From: Thermocaproicibacter sp041859875
GTDB taxonomy: Bacteria; Bacillota; Clostridia; Oscillospirales; Acutalibacteraceae
Direction: 5' to 3'
Assembly (NCBI GenBank): GCA_041859875.1
Contig: JBFLFY010000007.1
Span: 1-64,000 of the forward strand
Length of the DNA: 64,000 bases
In this document: piece by piece, positions 52,010-59,294 of the stretch
Numbering within the stretch: the stretch's first letter is position 1
How the letters are laid out: every line of letters starts with the position of its first letter
The notes under the pieces: generated by a model
Told to the model about the DNA's origin: nothing
Database searches by the model: none
Seen by the model: the letters and a program-made list of their open reading frames with translations, nothing else
Made by a program: the position numbers and the translations under genes

Positions 52010-53000
52010 TGTTTTGGGCATTGACACAAGCAACTACACAACGTCGGCGGCGCTGTACTGCGGAGGAGAAATATGCCAGAGTAAGCGGCTTTTGCCTGTA
52101 AAGCAGGGTGAAATGGGGCTGCGCCAGAGCGATGCAGTTTTTCATCATGTGCAGCAGCTCCCCGAAGTGATGAAAGCCCTTCCGTTTGGCAAGGCAAAAA
52201 TAACGGCAGTCGGTGTTTCCAATCGTCCCAGAAGTATGAAAGGTTCTTATATGCCATGCTTTCTTGCCGGTGTTTCTGCCGCGTCTGCTGTTTCCCTTAC
52301 ACTTGGTGTTCCTCTTTACACGTTTTCACACCAGCAGGGGCATATTGCGGCTGCTTTGTATTCAGCAGGGCAGATGAAGTTGCTTCGCCAGCGGTTCCTT
52401 GCTTTTCATGTTTCGGGAGGAACTACGGAAGCTGTACTCTGTGAACCGGACAGCGCTGAAATTTTTACGACAAAAATTGTTGCCGGTTCGCTTGACCTGA
52501 AGGCCGGTCAGGCAGTAGACCGCGTTGGCGTTATGCTTGGCCTGCATTTTCCGGCAGGCCAGGAACTTGAAAAACTTGCATTGGGTTCGCAGAAACAGTT
52601 TCACATTCATCCCAGCATGAAAGGATGCGACTGTTCTCTTTCCGGTATCCAGAATCAGTGCCTTGCAAGGATGCAGAAAGGCGAGCCGAAGGAAGAGATT
52701 GCGGCGTTCTGCCTGCAGTCTATTTTGGCTGCTCTTGACGGAATGGCGGCCGCCCTGCTGAAGCAATATGGAAATTTGCCGCTGCTGTTTGCAGGCGGCG
52801 TTATGAGCAACTCGATTATCCGGGAAGCACTTACGAAAAAGTACGGCGCGTTTTTTGCTGAGCCTGCATTTTCCGCTGACAATGCTGCCGGAATTGCCGT
52901 GCTTACTGCTTTAAGGGAGGAAATGTGCTGTGACTCTGGAACCAGTTGTATTAACGGTAACGCAGCTGAACACATACCTGAAAGCCCAGTTCGAGGGTGA
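52002..53000 (+). CDS. TsaD-like ASKHA protein (peptidase M22 family paralogue)
   Basis: A 332-aa protein related to TsaD/Kae1 but divergent. GIDTSNYTTSAALY opens the ASKHA fold. FSHQQGHIAAA (about 107-117) carries both metal-binding His of the HxxGH motif. HVSGGTTEAV is the phosphate loop, and SADNAAGIAV (about 300-309) supplies the conserved Asp. It differs from true TsaD in the N-terminal segment (usual SCDETA becomes SNYTTS). Such paralogues sit between nusB and xseA in several Clostridia, as here; their function is unknown. ATG at 52002 overlaps nusB by 8 nt, and the C terminus overlaps xseA by 71 nt. Confidence 0.78.
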   Translation: MPDVLGIDTSNYTTSAALYCGGEICQSKRLLPVKQGEMGLRQSDAVFHHVQQLPEVMKALPFGKAKITAVGVSNRPRSMKGSYMPCFLAGVSAASAVSLTLGVPLYTFSHQQGHIAAALYSAGQMKLLRQRFLAFHVSGGTTEAVLCEPDSAEIFTTKIVAGSLDLKAGQAVDRVGVMLGLHFPAGQELEKLALGSQKQFHIHPSMKGCDCSLSGIQNQCLARMQKGEPKEEIAAFCLQSILAALDGMAAALLKQYGNLPLLFAGGVMSNSIIREALTKKYGAFFAEPAFSADNAAGIAVLTALREEMCCDSGTSCINGNAAEHIPESPVRG

Positions 53001-54153
53001 CGAGAATCTTTCACAGATTTTTATTACGGGCGAAATTTCAAATTTTACTGACCATTACCGCTCCGGTCATCTTTATTTTACGTTAAAGGACGAGCGGTGC
53101 TCCGTGCGGGCCGTTATGTTCGCGAGAAATGCATCCCGGCTGCGCTTTCAGCCGGAAGATGGTATGAAAATAATTGCGCGGGGCAGGGTAAGTATCTATG
53201 AAGTTACCGGCCAGTACCAGCTTTATGTGGAAGACCTTCAGCCGGATGGACTTGGCGCGCTGAACCTTGCTTTTGAGCAGCTGAAGGAGAAGCTGGAAAA
53301 AGAAGGGCTGTTTGCTGCGGAACGTAAAAAGCCGCTTCCAAAAATCCCTCAAAAAATCGGCGTGATTACTTCGCCGACCGGTGCGGCAGTTCATGATATT
53401 TTAACCATACTGGAACGCCGCTGGCCAATGGCACAGGTGGTTTTTTGCCCTGTTCAGGTGCAGGGGGATGCCGCCGCTCCACAGATTGTAAAAGCGCTGT
53501 GCCTGATGAATCAAAAGCAATGCGCGGATGTTATTATTGTCGGCCGAGGCGGCGGCTCGCTGGAAGATTTGTGGGCATTCAATGAAGAATGCGTAGCGCG
53601 GGCTGTTTTGGAGTCTTCGATTCCGGTCATTTCCGCCGTCGGCCACGAAACAGATTTTACAATCTGCGATTTTGCCGCGGATCTGCGTGCGCCGACTCCA
53701 TCCGCCGCAGCGGAACTCGCTGTTCCAGATCAAACGGAAATGCTGGCACAAATCTCTGCACAGAAAATGCGCCTCCAAAATGCTGCTGAAAGAAAGCTGC
53801 AGCAGGCAAAAGAAGAATTTCTTCCCCTTGCCGAAAGCAGCGTAATGAAAAACCCGCTGGAATTCATCGAGATGCGCCGCGAAAAGATTGACCGTTTAGC
53901 CATATCTGCGCAGGAATCGACTCTTGCAGCCGTGCACTGCAGCAAAGAAGAACTCGCTGCCTTAAGCGGAAAACTGAATGCCCTAAGTCCACTGGCAGTC
54001 CTTTCACGCGGCTATGCGGCTGTATTCCGGGAAACCGGAGCATCCGTTTTGTCTTCCGCAGATGCTGAAAAAGATGACAGGGTGGAGGTCCGCTTTTCCG
54101 ACGGTTCTCTGCTCTGCACGGTAAACGACAGGAAAGCAGGGTACCGAAAATGA
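52930..54153 (+). CDS. xseA: Exodeoxyribonuclease VII large subunit
   Basis: A 407-aa catalytic subunit of the ssDNA-degrading exonuclease VII. N-terminal OB fold (TVTQLNTYLKAQFEGDENLS), GVITSPTGAAVHDIL (about 139-153), DVIIVGRGGGSLEDLWAFN (about 198-216) and AVGHETDFTICDFAADLRAPTPSAAAE in two halves around 240-265, followed by a coiled coil. The start is GTG at 52930 with GGAGG 9 nt upstream. The stop overlaps xseB by 4 nt. Confidence 0.95.
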   Translation: MTLEPVVLTVTQLNTYLKAQFEGDENLSQIFITGEISNFTDHYRSGHLYFTLKDERCSVRAVMFARNASRLRFQPEDGMKIIARGRVSIYEVTGQYQLYVEDLQPDGLGALNLAFEQLKEKLEKEGLFAAERKKPLPKIPQKIGVITSPTGAAVHDILTILERRWPMAQVVFCPVQVQGDAAAPQIVKALCLMNQKQCADVIIVGRGGGSLEDLWAFNEECVARAVLESSIPVISAVGHETDFTICDFAADLRAPTPSAAAELAVPDQTEMLAQISAQKMRLQNAAERKLQQAKEEFLPLAESSVMKNPLEFIEMRREKIDRLAISAQESTLAAVHCSKEELAALSGKLNALSPLAVLSRGYAAVFRETGASVLSSADAEKDDRVEVRFSDGSLLCTVNDRKAGYRK

Positions 54154-54362
54154 ATAAGAAAATGACGTTTGAAGCTGCTTCAGACCGGCTCAGTGAAATT
54201 GTTGAGCAGCTGGAAAGCGGAGAGAAACCGCTCGATGAATCTTTAAAGCTTTTTGAAGAAGGTTCGGCTCTTGTTTCTTTCTGCTATGAGAAACTTTCGT
54301 CAGCTGAGCAGAAAATAAAGACTCTTACAGAGCAGGAGGAAACATCAAATGGGAAAGATTGA
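54150..54362 (+). CDS. xseB: Exodeoxyribonuclease VII small subunit
   Basis: A 70-aa two-helix protein. MTFEAASDRLSEIVEQLESG and PLDESLKLFEEGSAL are the family signature. It overlaps xseA by 4 nt and the next gene by 14 nt. Confidence 0.95.
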   Translation: MNKKMTFEAASDRLSEIVEQLESGEKPLDESLKLFEEGSALVSFCYEKLSSAEQKIKTLTEQEETSNGKD

Positions 54363-55236
54363 ACGCAGCAGCTACATTTCTGCGGTGGAAGACGCTTTGG
54401 AGCGTTATGTGCCGGAAGTTTCTCTTCTGCAGGCGGATTTGTTCCAAGCCATGCGCTATAGCCTTCTTGCAGGCGGCAAACGGATACGCCCAGCACTCGT
54501 ACTGGAATTCTGTGGCCTGTGCGGAGGTGACCAGGAAGCTGCTCTTCCTTTTGCCTGTGCGATTGAAATGATACACACATATTCATTGATTCACGATGAT
54601 CTTCCCTGTATGGATAATGATGGGATGCGGCGCGGCAAGCCTTCTAACCACGTTATTTTTGGCGAAGCCCAAGCGCTGCTTGCCGGTGATTCGCTTCTTA
54701 CAATGGCATTTGAGGCCATGCTCTCTCCGGAAAGTATAAAGGCAGCCGGTGCGGAACGAGCATCTGCGGCAGCCGGGGTGTTGGCTCGCGCGGCAGGCGC
54801 CTACGGTATGGCAGGCGGGCAGGCAATCGACCTGATGAGCGAAAGCAAACGGATTCCAATGGAAACGCTGCAGAAGATGGATGAATGCAAAACAGGGGCA
54901 CTGATTCGTGCGGCGGCAAAAATGGGTTGCATTCTTGCAGGTGCAAAAGAACAGTATCTTCACGCTGCGGACGAATATGCGGCGGCTGTTGGCTTTGCAT
55001 TTCAGATTGTAGATGACATCCTGGATGTAGAGGGAAGTGCTGAAGCGCTGGGGAAGCCGACTGGCAGTGATACGGAAAATGGAAAGAGCACATACGTTTC
55101 TCTTCTCGGCCTTGAAAATGCAAAGCGCGCCGTCGAAAGCCTCACAAAAACGGCGGAAGACGCGTTAAGTACATTTGACGGCGACACTTCCTACCTGAAA
55201 AACCTTGCCCGGAAACTGGCGGAAAGAAATCATTGA
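54349..55236 (+). CDS. ispA: Short-chain polyprenyl diphosphate synthase (farnesyl/geranyl type)
   Basis: A 295-aa prenyltransferase joining IPP units to allylic diphosphates. LAGGKRIRPAL (about 43-53), the first Asp motif DDLPCMDND (about 83-91), GQAIDLMSE and the second motif DDILD (about 222-226). Lys/Thr at KPTGSDTENGKSTYV near the C terminus completes the site. The six-residue spacing of the first motif (DDx4D) fits bacterial FPP synthase. The gene order xseB-ispA is common in bacteria; ispE at 20974 belongs to the same pathway. Confidence 0.92.
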   Translation: MGKIERSSYISAVEDALERYVPEVSLLQADLFQAMRYSLLAGGKRIRPALVLEFCGLCGGDQEAALPFACAIEMIHTYSLIHDDLPCMDNDGMRRGKPSNHVIFGEAQALLAGDSLLTMAFEAMLSPESIKAAGAERASAAAGVLARAAGAYGMAGGQAIDLMSESKRIPMETLQKMDECKTGALIRAAAKMGCILAGAKEQYLHAADEYAAAVGFAFQIVDDILDVEGSAEALGKPTGSDTENGKSTYVSLLGLENAKRAVESLTKTAEDALSTFDGDTSYLKNLARKLAERNH

Positions 55237-55254
55237 TTTGCCCAAATTTTTCGG

Positions 55255-55283
55255 TTGACAAGTTTTACAAAATATGATATGCT
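55255..55283 (+). promoter_or_regulatory. Promoter of rplU-prp-rpmA
   Basis: Exact TTGACA (55255-55260), 17-nt spacer, TATGCT (55278-55283), just upstream of the L21 leader. Confidence 0.65.
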
Positions 55284-55286
55284 ATT

Positions 55287-55357
55287 TAAGCCGCTTATTG
55301 CGGGCTTAAGAGGCATATTTATGCTCGCCCGGCAATAGCGAGATTAAGAAAAGGCAG
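55287..55357 (+). ncRNA. Ribosomal protein L21 leader (cis-regulatory RNA)
   Basis: Three short hairpins in a row: TTAAGCC with GGGCTTAA (55287-55310 region), GCATA with TATGC (about 55313-55325) and TCGC with GCGA (about 55325-55342). Position before rplU and the arrangement match the Firmicutes L21 leader family, in which L21 is thought to bind its own mRNA. Exact limits are approximate. Confidence 0.65.
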
Positions 55358-55368
55358 GGCCTTTATTC

Positions 55369-55677
55369 ATGTTTGCAGTAATTGAAACAGGCGGCAAGCA
55401 GTACAAAGTGCAGAAGGATGACGTTATCTTTGTTGAAAAGCTTGCAGCAGAAAAAGACTCCACAGTTGAGTTCAAAGTTCTTGCTCTGAACAGCGACGAT
55501 GGAATGAAACTTGGTACCCCATATGTTGAGGGCGCTAAGGTAACAGGCAAAGTCCTTAAGAATGGTAAATCCCCGAAGATTACTATTTTTACCTACAAAT
55601 CCAAGAAGAATGAAAAACGTAAAATGGGTCACAGGCAGCCTTATACGCAGGTTCAGATTGAAGCGATTGACGCCTGA
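55369..55677 (+). CDS. rplU: 50S ribosomal protein L21
   Basis: A 102-aa protein. FAVIETGGKQYKVQKDDVIF at the N terminus and KKNEKRKMGHRQPYTQVQI near the C terminus are diagnostic. It is first in the conserved set rplU-prp-rpmA. Confidence 0.98.
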   Translation: MFAVIETGGKQYKVQKDDVIFVEKLAAEKDSTVEFKVLALNSDDGMKLGTPYVEGAKVTGKVLKNGKSPKITIFTYKSKKNEKRKMGHRQPYTQVQIEAIDA

Positions 55678-55686
55678 CAACATACC

Positions 55687-56004
55687 ATGATACAAACGGA
55701 TTTTTTTCTGAAACATGGAAGTTTGCTCGGCTTTCAGGTAAGCGGGCATTCTGATTTGGCGGAAGCAGGGACAGATATCTTTTGTGCGGCGGTTTCTTCG
55801 GCAGCTTATATGGCCGCGAATACCGTTACGGAAGTTCTCCATGTAAAGGCTGAAGTTCATGCGGAAGACGGATTCATGTTTTTGAAAATTCCAGAGTCCA
55901 GCGTTGCTTCCTGTGCAGCAATACTGAAAGGTTTTCGCCTGCATATGGCAGCATTGCAGGAACAGTACCCGAAAAACATTCATTTAATTGACACGGAGGT
56001 GTAA
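55687..56004 (+). CDS. prp: Ribosomal-processing cysteine protease Prp
   Basis: A 105-aa cysteine protease that removes the N-terminal prosequence of L27 in Bacillota. The catalytic pair is H21 (in VSGHSDLAEAG) and C33 (in DIFCAAVSS), close to H22/C34 of the Staphylococcus enzyme. It lies between rplU and rpmA, as expected. The SD is weak. Confidence 0.92.
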   Translation: MIQTDFFLKHGSLLGFQVSGHSDLAEAGTDIFCAAVSSAAYMAANTVTEVLHVKAEVHAEDGFMFLKIPESSVASCAAILKGFRLHMAALQEQYPKNIHLIDTEV

Positions 56005-56007
56005 ATT

Positions 56008-56292
56008 ATGCTGAAAATTAATATTCAGCTTTTCGCTCATAAAAAAGGAATGGGTTCTACCAAGAACGGCCGTGATTCCGAATCCAAGCGCCTTGGCGTA
56101 AAGCGCTCGGATGGTCAGTTCGTTTTGGCTGGAAATATTCTGGTCAAACAGCGTGGCACTCATTTTCACCCAGGTGAAGGTGTAGGAAGAGGCTCCGACG
56201 ATTCTCTGTTTGCTTTAATCGACGGTAAAGTGAAGTTTGAGCATCTTGGAAAAGACCGTAAAAAGGTCAGCGTTTACGCCGAGCAAAAATAA
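56008..56292 (+). CDS. rpmA: 50S ribosomal protein L27 with cleavable prosequence
   Basis: A 94-aa protein. The first nine residues, MLKINIQLF, form a prosequence before the mature start AHKKGMGSTKNGRDSESK. Prp, encoded just upstream, is expected to cut after the Phe. The exposed mature N terminus reaches the peptidyl-transferase centre. GGAGG precedes the ATG. Confidence 0.98.
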   Translation: MLKINIQLFAHKKGMGSTKNGRDSESKRLGVKRSDGQFVLAGNILVKQRGTHFHPGEGVGRGSDDSLFALIDGKVKFEHLGKDRKKVSVYAEQK

Positions 56293-56312
56293 GCGGCGAA
56301 AAACAATTTGAG

Positions 56313-56345
56313 AATCCCGGGTGTTTTCGCCCGGGATTTTTTTCA
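56313..56345 (+). terminator. Intrinsic terminator after rpmA
   Basis: A perfect 8-bp GC-rich stem (56314-56321 with 56330-56337) followed by a T-run. Confidence 0.85.
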
Positions 56346-56395
56346 TGTTTTGGCACAAAATAAATTTATAAAAAACTGCGGTAAGAAGGGTTAGC

Positions 56396-57667
56396 GTGTT
56401 TATTGACAGTGCAAAAATAAAGGTCTGTGCAGGAAACGGCGGCGATGGAGCCGTCGCGTTTCACCGCGAAAAATATATTGCATCCGGAGGGCCGGATGGC
56501 GGCGACGGCGGCCGCGGTGGAAACGTTGTTTTTCAGGTGGATGCAAACCTTTCCACCCTTTCTGATTTCCGCTATCGGCGTAAGTTTGCGGCGCAGTCGG
56601 GCGAAAATGGGCGGGGCAAGCGGTGCAGTGGAAAAGGCGGCGCCGACCTCATTATCCGGGTGCCGCGTGGTACTTTGCTGAAAGATGCTGAAACCGGGCG
56701 TCTGATTGCTGACCTTTCTGCAGATGAGCCTCAGATTGTTGCCAAGGGCGGCCGCGGCGGATGGGGCAATGCACATTTCGCAACTGCTACCCGGCAGGCA
56801 CCCCGCTTTGCAAAGGCAGGCGCTCCGGGTGAGCAACTGGATCTGCAGATGGAATTGAAACTGCTGGCAGATGTTGGCCTTGTCGGGTACCCAAATGTAG
56901 GAAAATCGACTTTAGTTTCCGTTGTAAGTGAGGCCAAACCGGAAATTGCCGACTATCATTTTACAACGGTTACTCCGGTTCTTGGTGTTGTGCGCCTTGC
57001 ACCGAACCGCTCGTTTGTAATAGCGGATATTCCGGGGCTGATTGAAGGTGCCAATGAAGGAGCAGGCCTTGGCCATCAGTTTTTGCGCCATGTAGAGCGG
57101 TGCAGGCTGCTTGTCCACATCGTTGATGTTTCCGGAAGTGAAGGGCGTGACCCGAAAGAAGATTTTAAGGTTATTAATTCGGAGCTGAAAAAGTTCAATC
57201 CCGAACTTGCTGCGCGCCCTATGCTGGTAGCCGGCAACAAGTGTGACTTGGCTTCGGAAGAACAGATTGCAGATTTCAAAAAATTTGTAGAAGATCAAGG
57301 CTATGAATTCTTTCCGATTATGGCGGCAATCCGCTATCAGGTGGATCCGCTGATGAATCGAGTCAGTGAACTGCTGAGCAAGCTCCCGCCGGTAAAAGTA
57401 TATACACCGGAACCTGCTATCGCACAGCCAGCAGAGCCAGCTGAAGGCAACGAGGTAACCATCCAAAAAGAAAACGGTGTTTATACGGTAGAGGGCCAAT
57501 GGCTTTACCAGACGATGCGCTCCATAAATTTCAGCGATGAAGATTCTTTGCGCTATTTTGAAAATGTGCTTGAAAAAACAGGCGTTATTAAAAAACTGCG
57601 CCAGGCGGGAATTTCGGAGGGCAATACCGTAAGCATTTATGGGCTTGAATTTAATTATATGGAATAG
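56396..57667 (+). CDS. obgE: GTPase Obg/CgtA
   Basis: A 423-aa essential GTPase of 50S assembly and stress signalling. Glycine-rich Obg domain (1-158, GGPDGGDGGRGGNVVF), G1 GYPNVGKST (about 163-171), G3 DIPGLIEGA, G4 NKCD, and a C-terminal OCT domain (~340-423), which marks the Gram-positive form. The start is GTG at 56396, with AAGAAGGG just upstream. The rplU-rpmA-obg order is widely conserved. Confidence 0.97.
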   Translation: MFIDSAKIKVCAGNGGDGAVAFHREKYIASGGPDGGDGGRGGNVVFQVDANLSTLSDFRYRRKFAAQSGENGRGKRCSGKGGADLIIRVPRGTLLKDAETGRLIADLSADEPQIVAKGGRGGWGNAHFATATRQAPRFAKAGAPGEQLDLQMELKLLADVGLVGYPNVGKSTLVSVVSEAKPEIADYHFTTVTPVLGVVRLAPNRSFVIADIPGLIEGANEGAGLGHQFLRHVERCRLLVHIVDVSGSEGRDPKEDFKVINSELKKFNPELAARPMLVAGNKCDLASEEQIADFKKFVEDQGYEFFPIMAAIRYQVDPLMNRVSELLSKLPPVKVYTPEPAIAQPAEPAEGNEVTIQKENGVYTVEGQWLYQTMRSINFSDEDSLRYFENVLEKTGVIKKLRQAGISEGNTVSIYGLEFNYME

Positions 57668-57678
57668 GGGGCGGGACC

Positions 57679-58068
57679 ATGGAACGATTTTTACCGGATG
57701 ACTGTGATCCACGCCAACTCAGTCCTCTGACTTTGGCATTTATCGGAGATGCCGTTTATGAAATATTTGCCCGGGAACGTCTTGTCTGCAAAGGCAGCCG
57801 CCCGGTTTCGGAACTTCACCGGCTTTCCGTTCAGGATGTCTGCTGTAAAGCTCAGTCGGCTGCTGCAAAAAAAATAGAATCGCTTCTTTCAGAAGAGGAG
57901 GAGGCTATTTTCCGACGAGGCAAAAACGCCCATCCTGGGCATGTACCGAAAAATGCAGAACAATCGGACTACCATGCTGCCACAGGGATAGAAGCACTTT
58001 TTGGGTATCTGTACCTGTGCGGCCATATGGAAAGAATGCGTGAGCTGTTTGAGATTATAAAAGGATGA
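57679..58068 (+). CDS. mrnC: Mini-ribonuclease III
   Basis: A 129-aa RNase III catalytic domain without a dsRNA-binding domain; it matures 23S rRNA ends in B. subtilis. LSPLTLAFIGDAVYEIFARE (about 14-33) contains the catalytic Asp, and AATGIEALFGYLYLCG (about 95-110) the catalytic Glu. It starts 11 nt after obgE. Confidence 0.93.
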   Translation: MERFLPDDCDPRQLSPLTLAFIGDAVYEIFARERLVCKGSRPVSELHRLSVQDVCCKAQSAAAKKIESLLSEEEEAIFRRGKNAHPGHVPKNAEQSDYHAATGIEALFGYLYLCGHMERMRELFEIIKG

Positions 58069-58075
58069 TGCTGCC

Positions 58076-59023
58076 ATGCCGCTGATTCATACTGTAAAAA
58101 GTAAAGCAATGGAAATTGCAAAAGATTTTGCTGCCTATATTGTAGGGAGCACCCTTCTCGCAATCTCGATTGATATGTTTACAGCGCCAAATCATATCGC
58201 TCCGGGAGGGCTTTCGGGCATCTGCACCATGATAAATTACCTGACGAAGCTTCCGATTGGTGTTATGACCCTCTTGTTAAACATACCTGTTTTTATTTGG
58301 GCTTTTGTAGAAATTGATTTTTCAAGTGTTGTGAAAAGTTTTGTTGCAATGATTATTTCATCAGTTGCGATTGATGTATTTTCATGGTTTGTGGTGCCAT
58401 ACAATGGAAGCGTTATGCTGGCCTGCATTTTTGGGGGTGTCCTGCAGGGCATAGCGTTAGCACTCATTTTTATGCGAAGCGCAACAACGGGTGGGACTGA
58501 CCTTATTGCTCAGCTGCTCGGCCGCCATGTTCGGTTCCTTCCAATCGGGAAACTAATGCTTTGTGTAGACGGCCTTGTGGTAATTGCTTCTGCTGTCGTT
58601 TACCATAGCATAGAAAATGCAATGTATGCAATTATTGCTATTTTTGTATGTTCCAAGCTGATTGATGTTATCCTGTACGGCACAGACATCGGAACCGGCA
58701 AAGTGCTGTTTATTATTTCTTCCAAGAGCCATGAAATTGCAGATGAGATTCTAAGTGATGTTGACCGTGGAGTTACAATTCTGGAATCCCGCGGCGCTTA
58801 TTCTGGCAAAGAGGGCGAGGTGCTTCTCTGTGCAGTCCGTCGCTTTGAGGTGGCTCAGGTAAAGGATATTGTCCATACAATCGACCATAACGCATTTCTG
58901 ATTGTGGGGGAAGCCGGTGAAATCACTGGGGAAGGTTTTCGCCCGGCAAAAGTCGATCCTCGCCGCGCAAAACGTTTGCAGGCTAAACTGAAGCGGCGGA
59001 GAGAACAAGAAAAAGAGAAATAA
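58076..59023 (+). CDS. YitT-family membrane protein (DUF161 + DUF2179)
   Basis: A 315-aa protein with five or six membrane helices (~20-190), including FTAPNHIAPGGLSGIC and MRSATTGGTDLIAQLL, then a soluble DUF2179 domain (~215-295, RGVTILESRGAYSGKEGEVL) of ferredoxin-like fold that may bind a small ligand. The C terminus is Lys/Arg-rich. Transport substrate unknown. It starts 7 nt after mrnC. Confidence 0.9.
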   Translation: MPLIHTVKSKAMEIAKDFAAYIVGSTLLAISIDMFTAPNHIAPGGLSGICTMINYLTKLPIGVMTLLLNIPVFIWAFVEIDFSSVVKSFVAMIISSVAIDVFSWFVVPYNGSVMLACIFGGVLQGIALALIFMRSATTGGTDLIAQLLGRHVRFLPIGKLMLCVDGLVVIASAVVYHSIENAMYAIIAIFVCSKLIDVILYGTDIGTGKVLFIISSKSHEIADEILSDVDRGVTILESRGAYSGKEGEVLLCAVRRFEVAQVKDIVHTIDHNAFLIVGEAGEITGEGFRPAKVDPRRAKRLQAKLKRRREQEKEK

Positions 59024-59027
59024 AAAT

Positions 59028-59058
59028 GCGGCTCTATGCAAAAAAGGCACAGAGCCGC
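59028..59058. terminator. Bidirectional hairpin terminator
   Basis: A perfect 8-bp stem (59028-59035 with 59051-59058) between convergent genes. On the minus strand it is followed by ATTTTTATTT, making it the better terminator for the small gene at 59074. Confidence 0.65.
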
Positions 59059-59073
59059 TTGCTGTAAAAGGGA

Positions 59074-59223
59074 TTAGTCTTTGCAGTCTTTGCAGTCGCT
59101 GTAATCGTTAGACTCTTTGTTGCTGTCTTTGCAATTCTTTGCTGAATTTCCCTGTTCTTTTTTTGCTTGGCTTGACTGACTTGAAGAACTGCCTTTCCTG
59201 TTTTTCTGAGATTTATTTTCCAA
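59074..59223 (-). CDS. Small hydrophilic Cys-tailed protein (unknown)
   Basis: A 49-aa low-complexity protein rich in Ser, Lys, Asn, Gln and Asp, with no hydrophobic segment. Three Cys are packed in the last 17 residues (NCKDSNKESNDYSDCKDCKD). The probable start is TTG at 59223: AAGGGGG lies 8 nt upstream, while the in-frame GTG five codons earlier overlaps that SD. It is followed by a good terminator in its own direction, which supports expression. Composition suggests a disordered, perhaps spore-associated or metal-binding protein, but no family was recognised. The coding DNA of the tail holds imperfect TCTTTGCAGTC repeats. Confidence 0.5.
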   Translation of the reverse strand: MENKSQKNRKGSSSSQSSQAKKEQGNSAKNCKDSNKESNDYSDCKDCKD

Positions 59224-59294
59224 GGTGTTCACCCCCTTTGTGAAATATTCTTTGTTGTGAAAGTAAAGATTATACAATTAATTTGGAGTTGATG

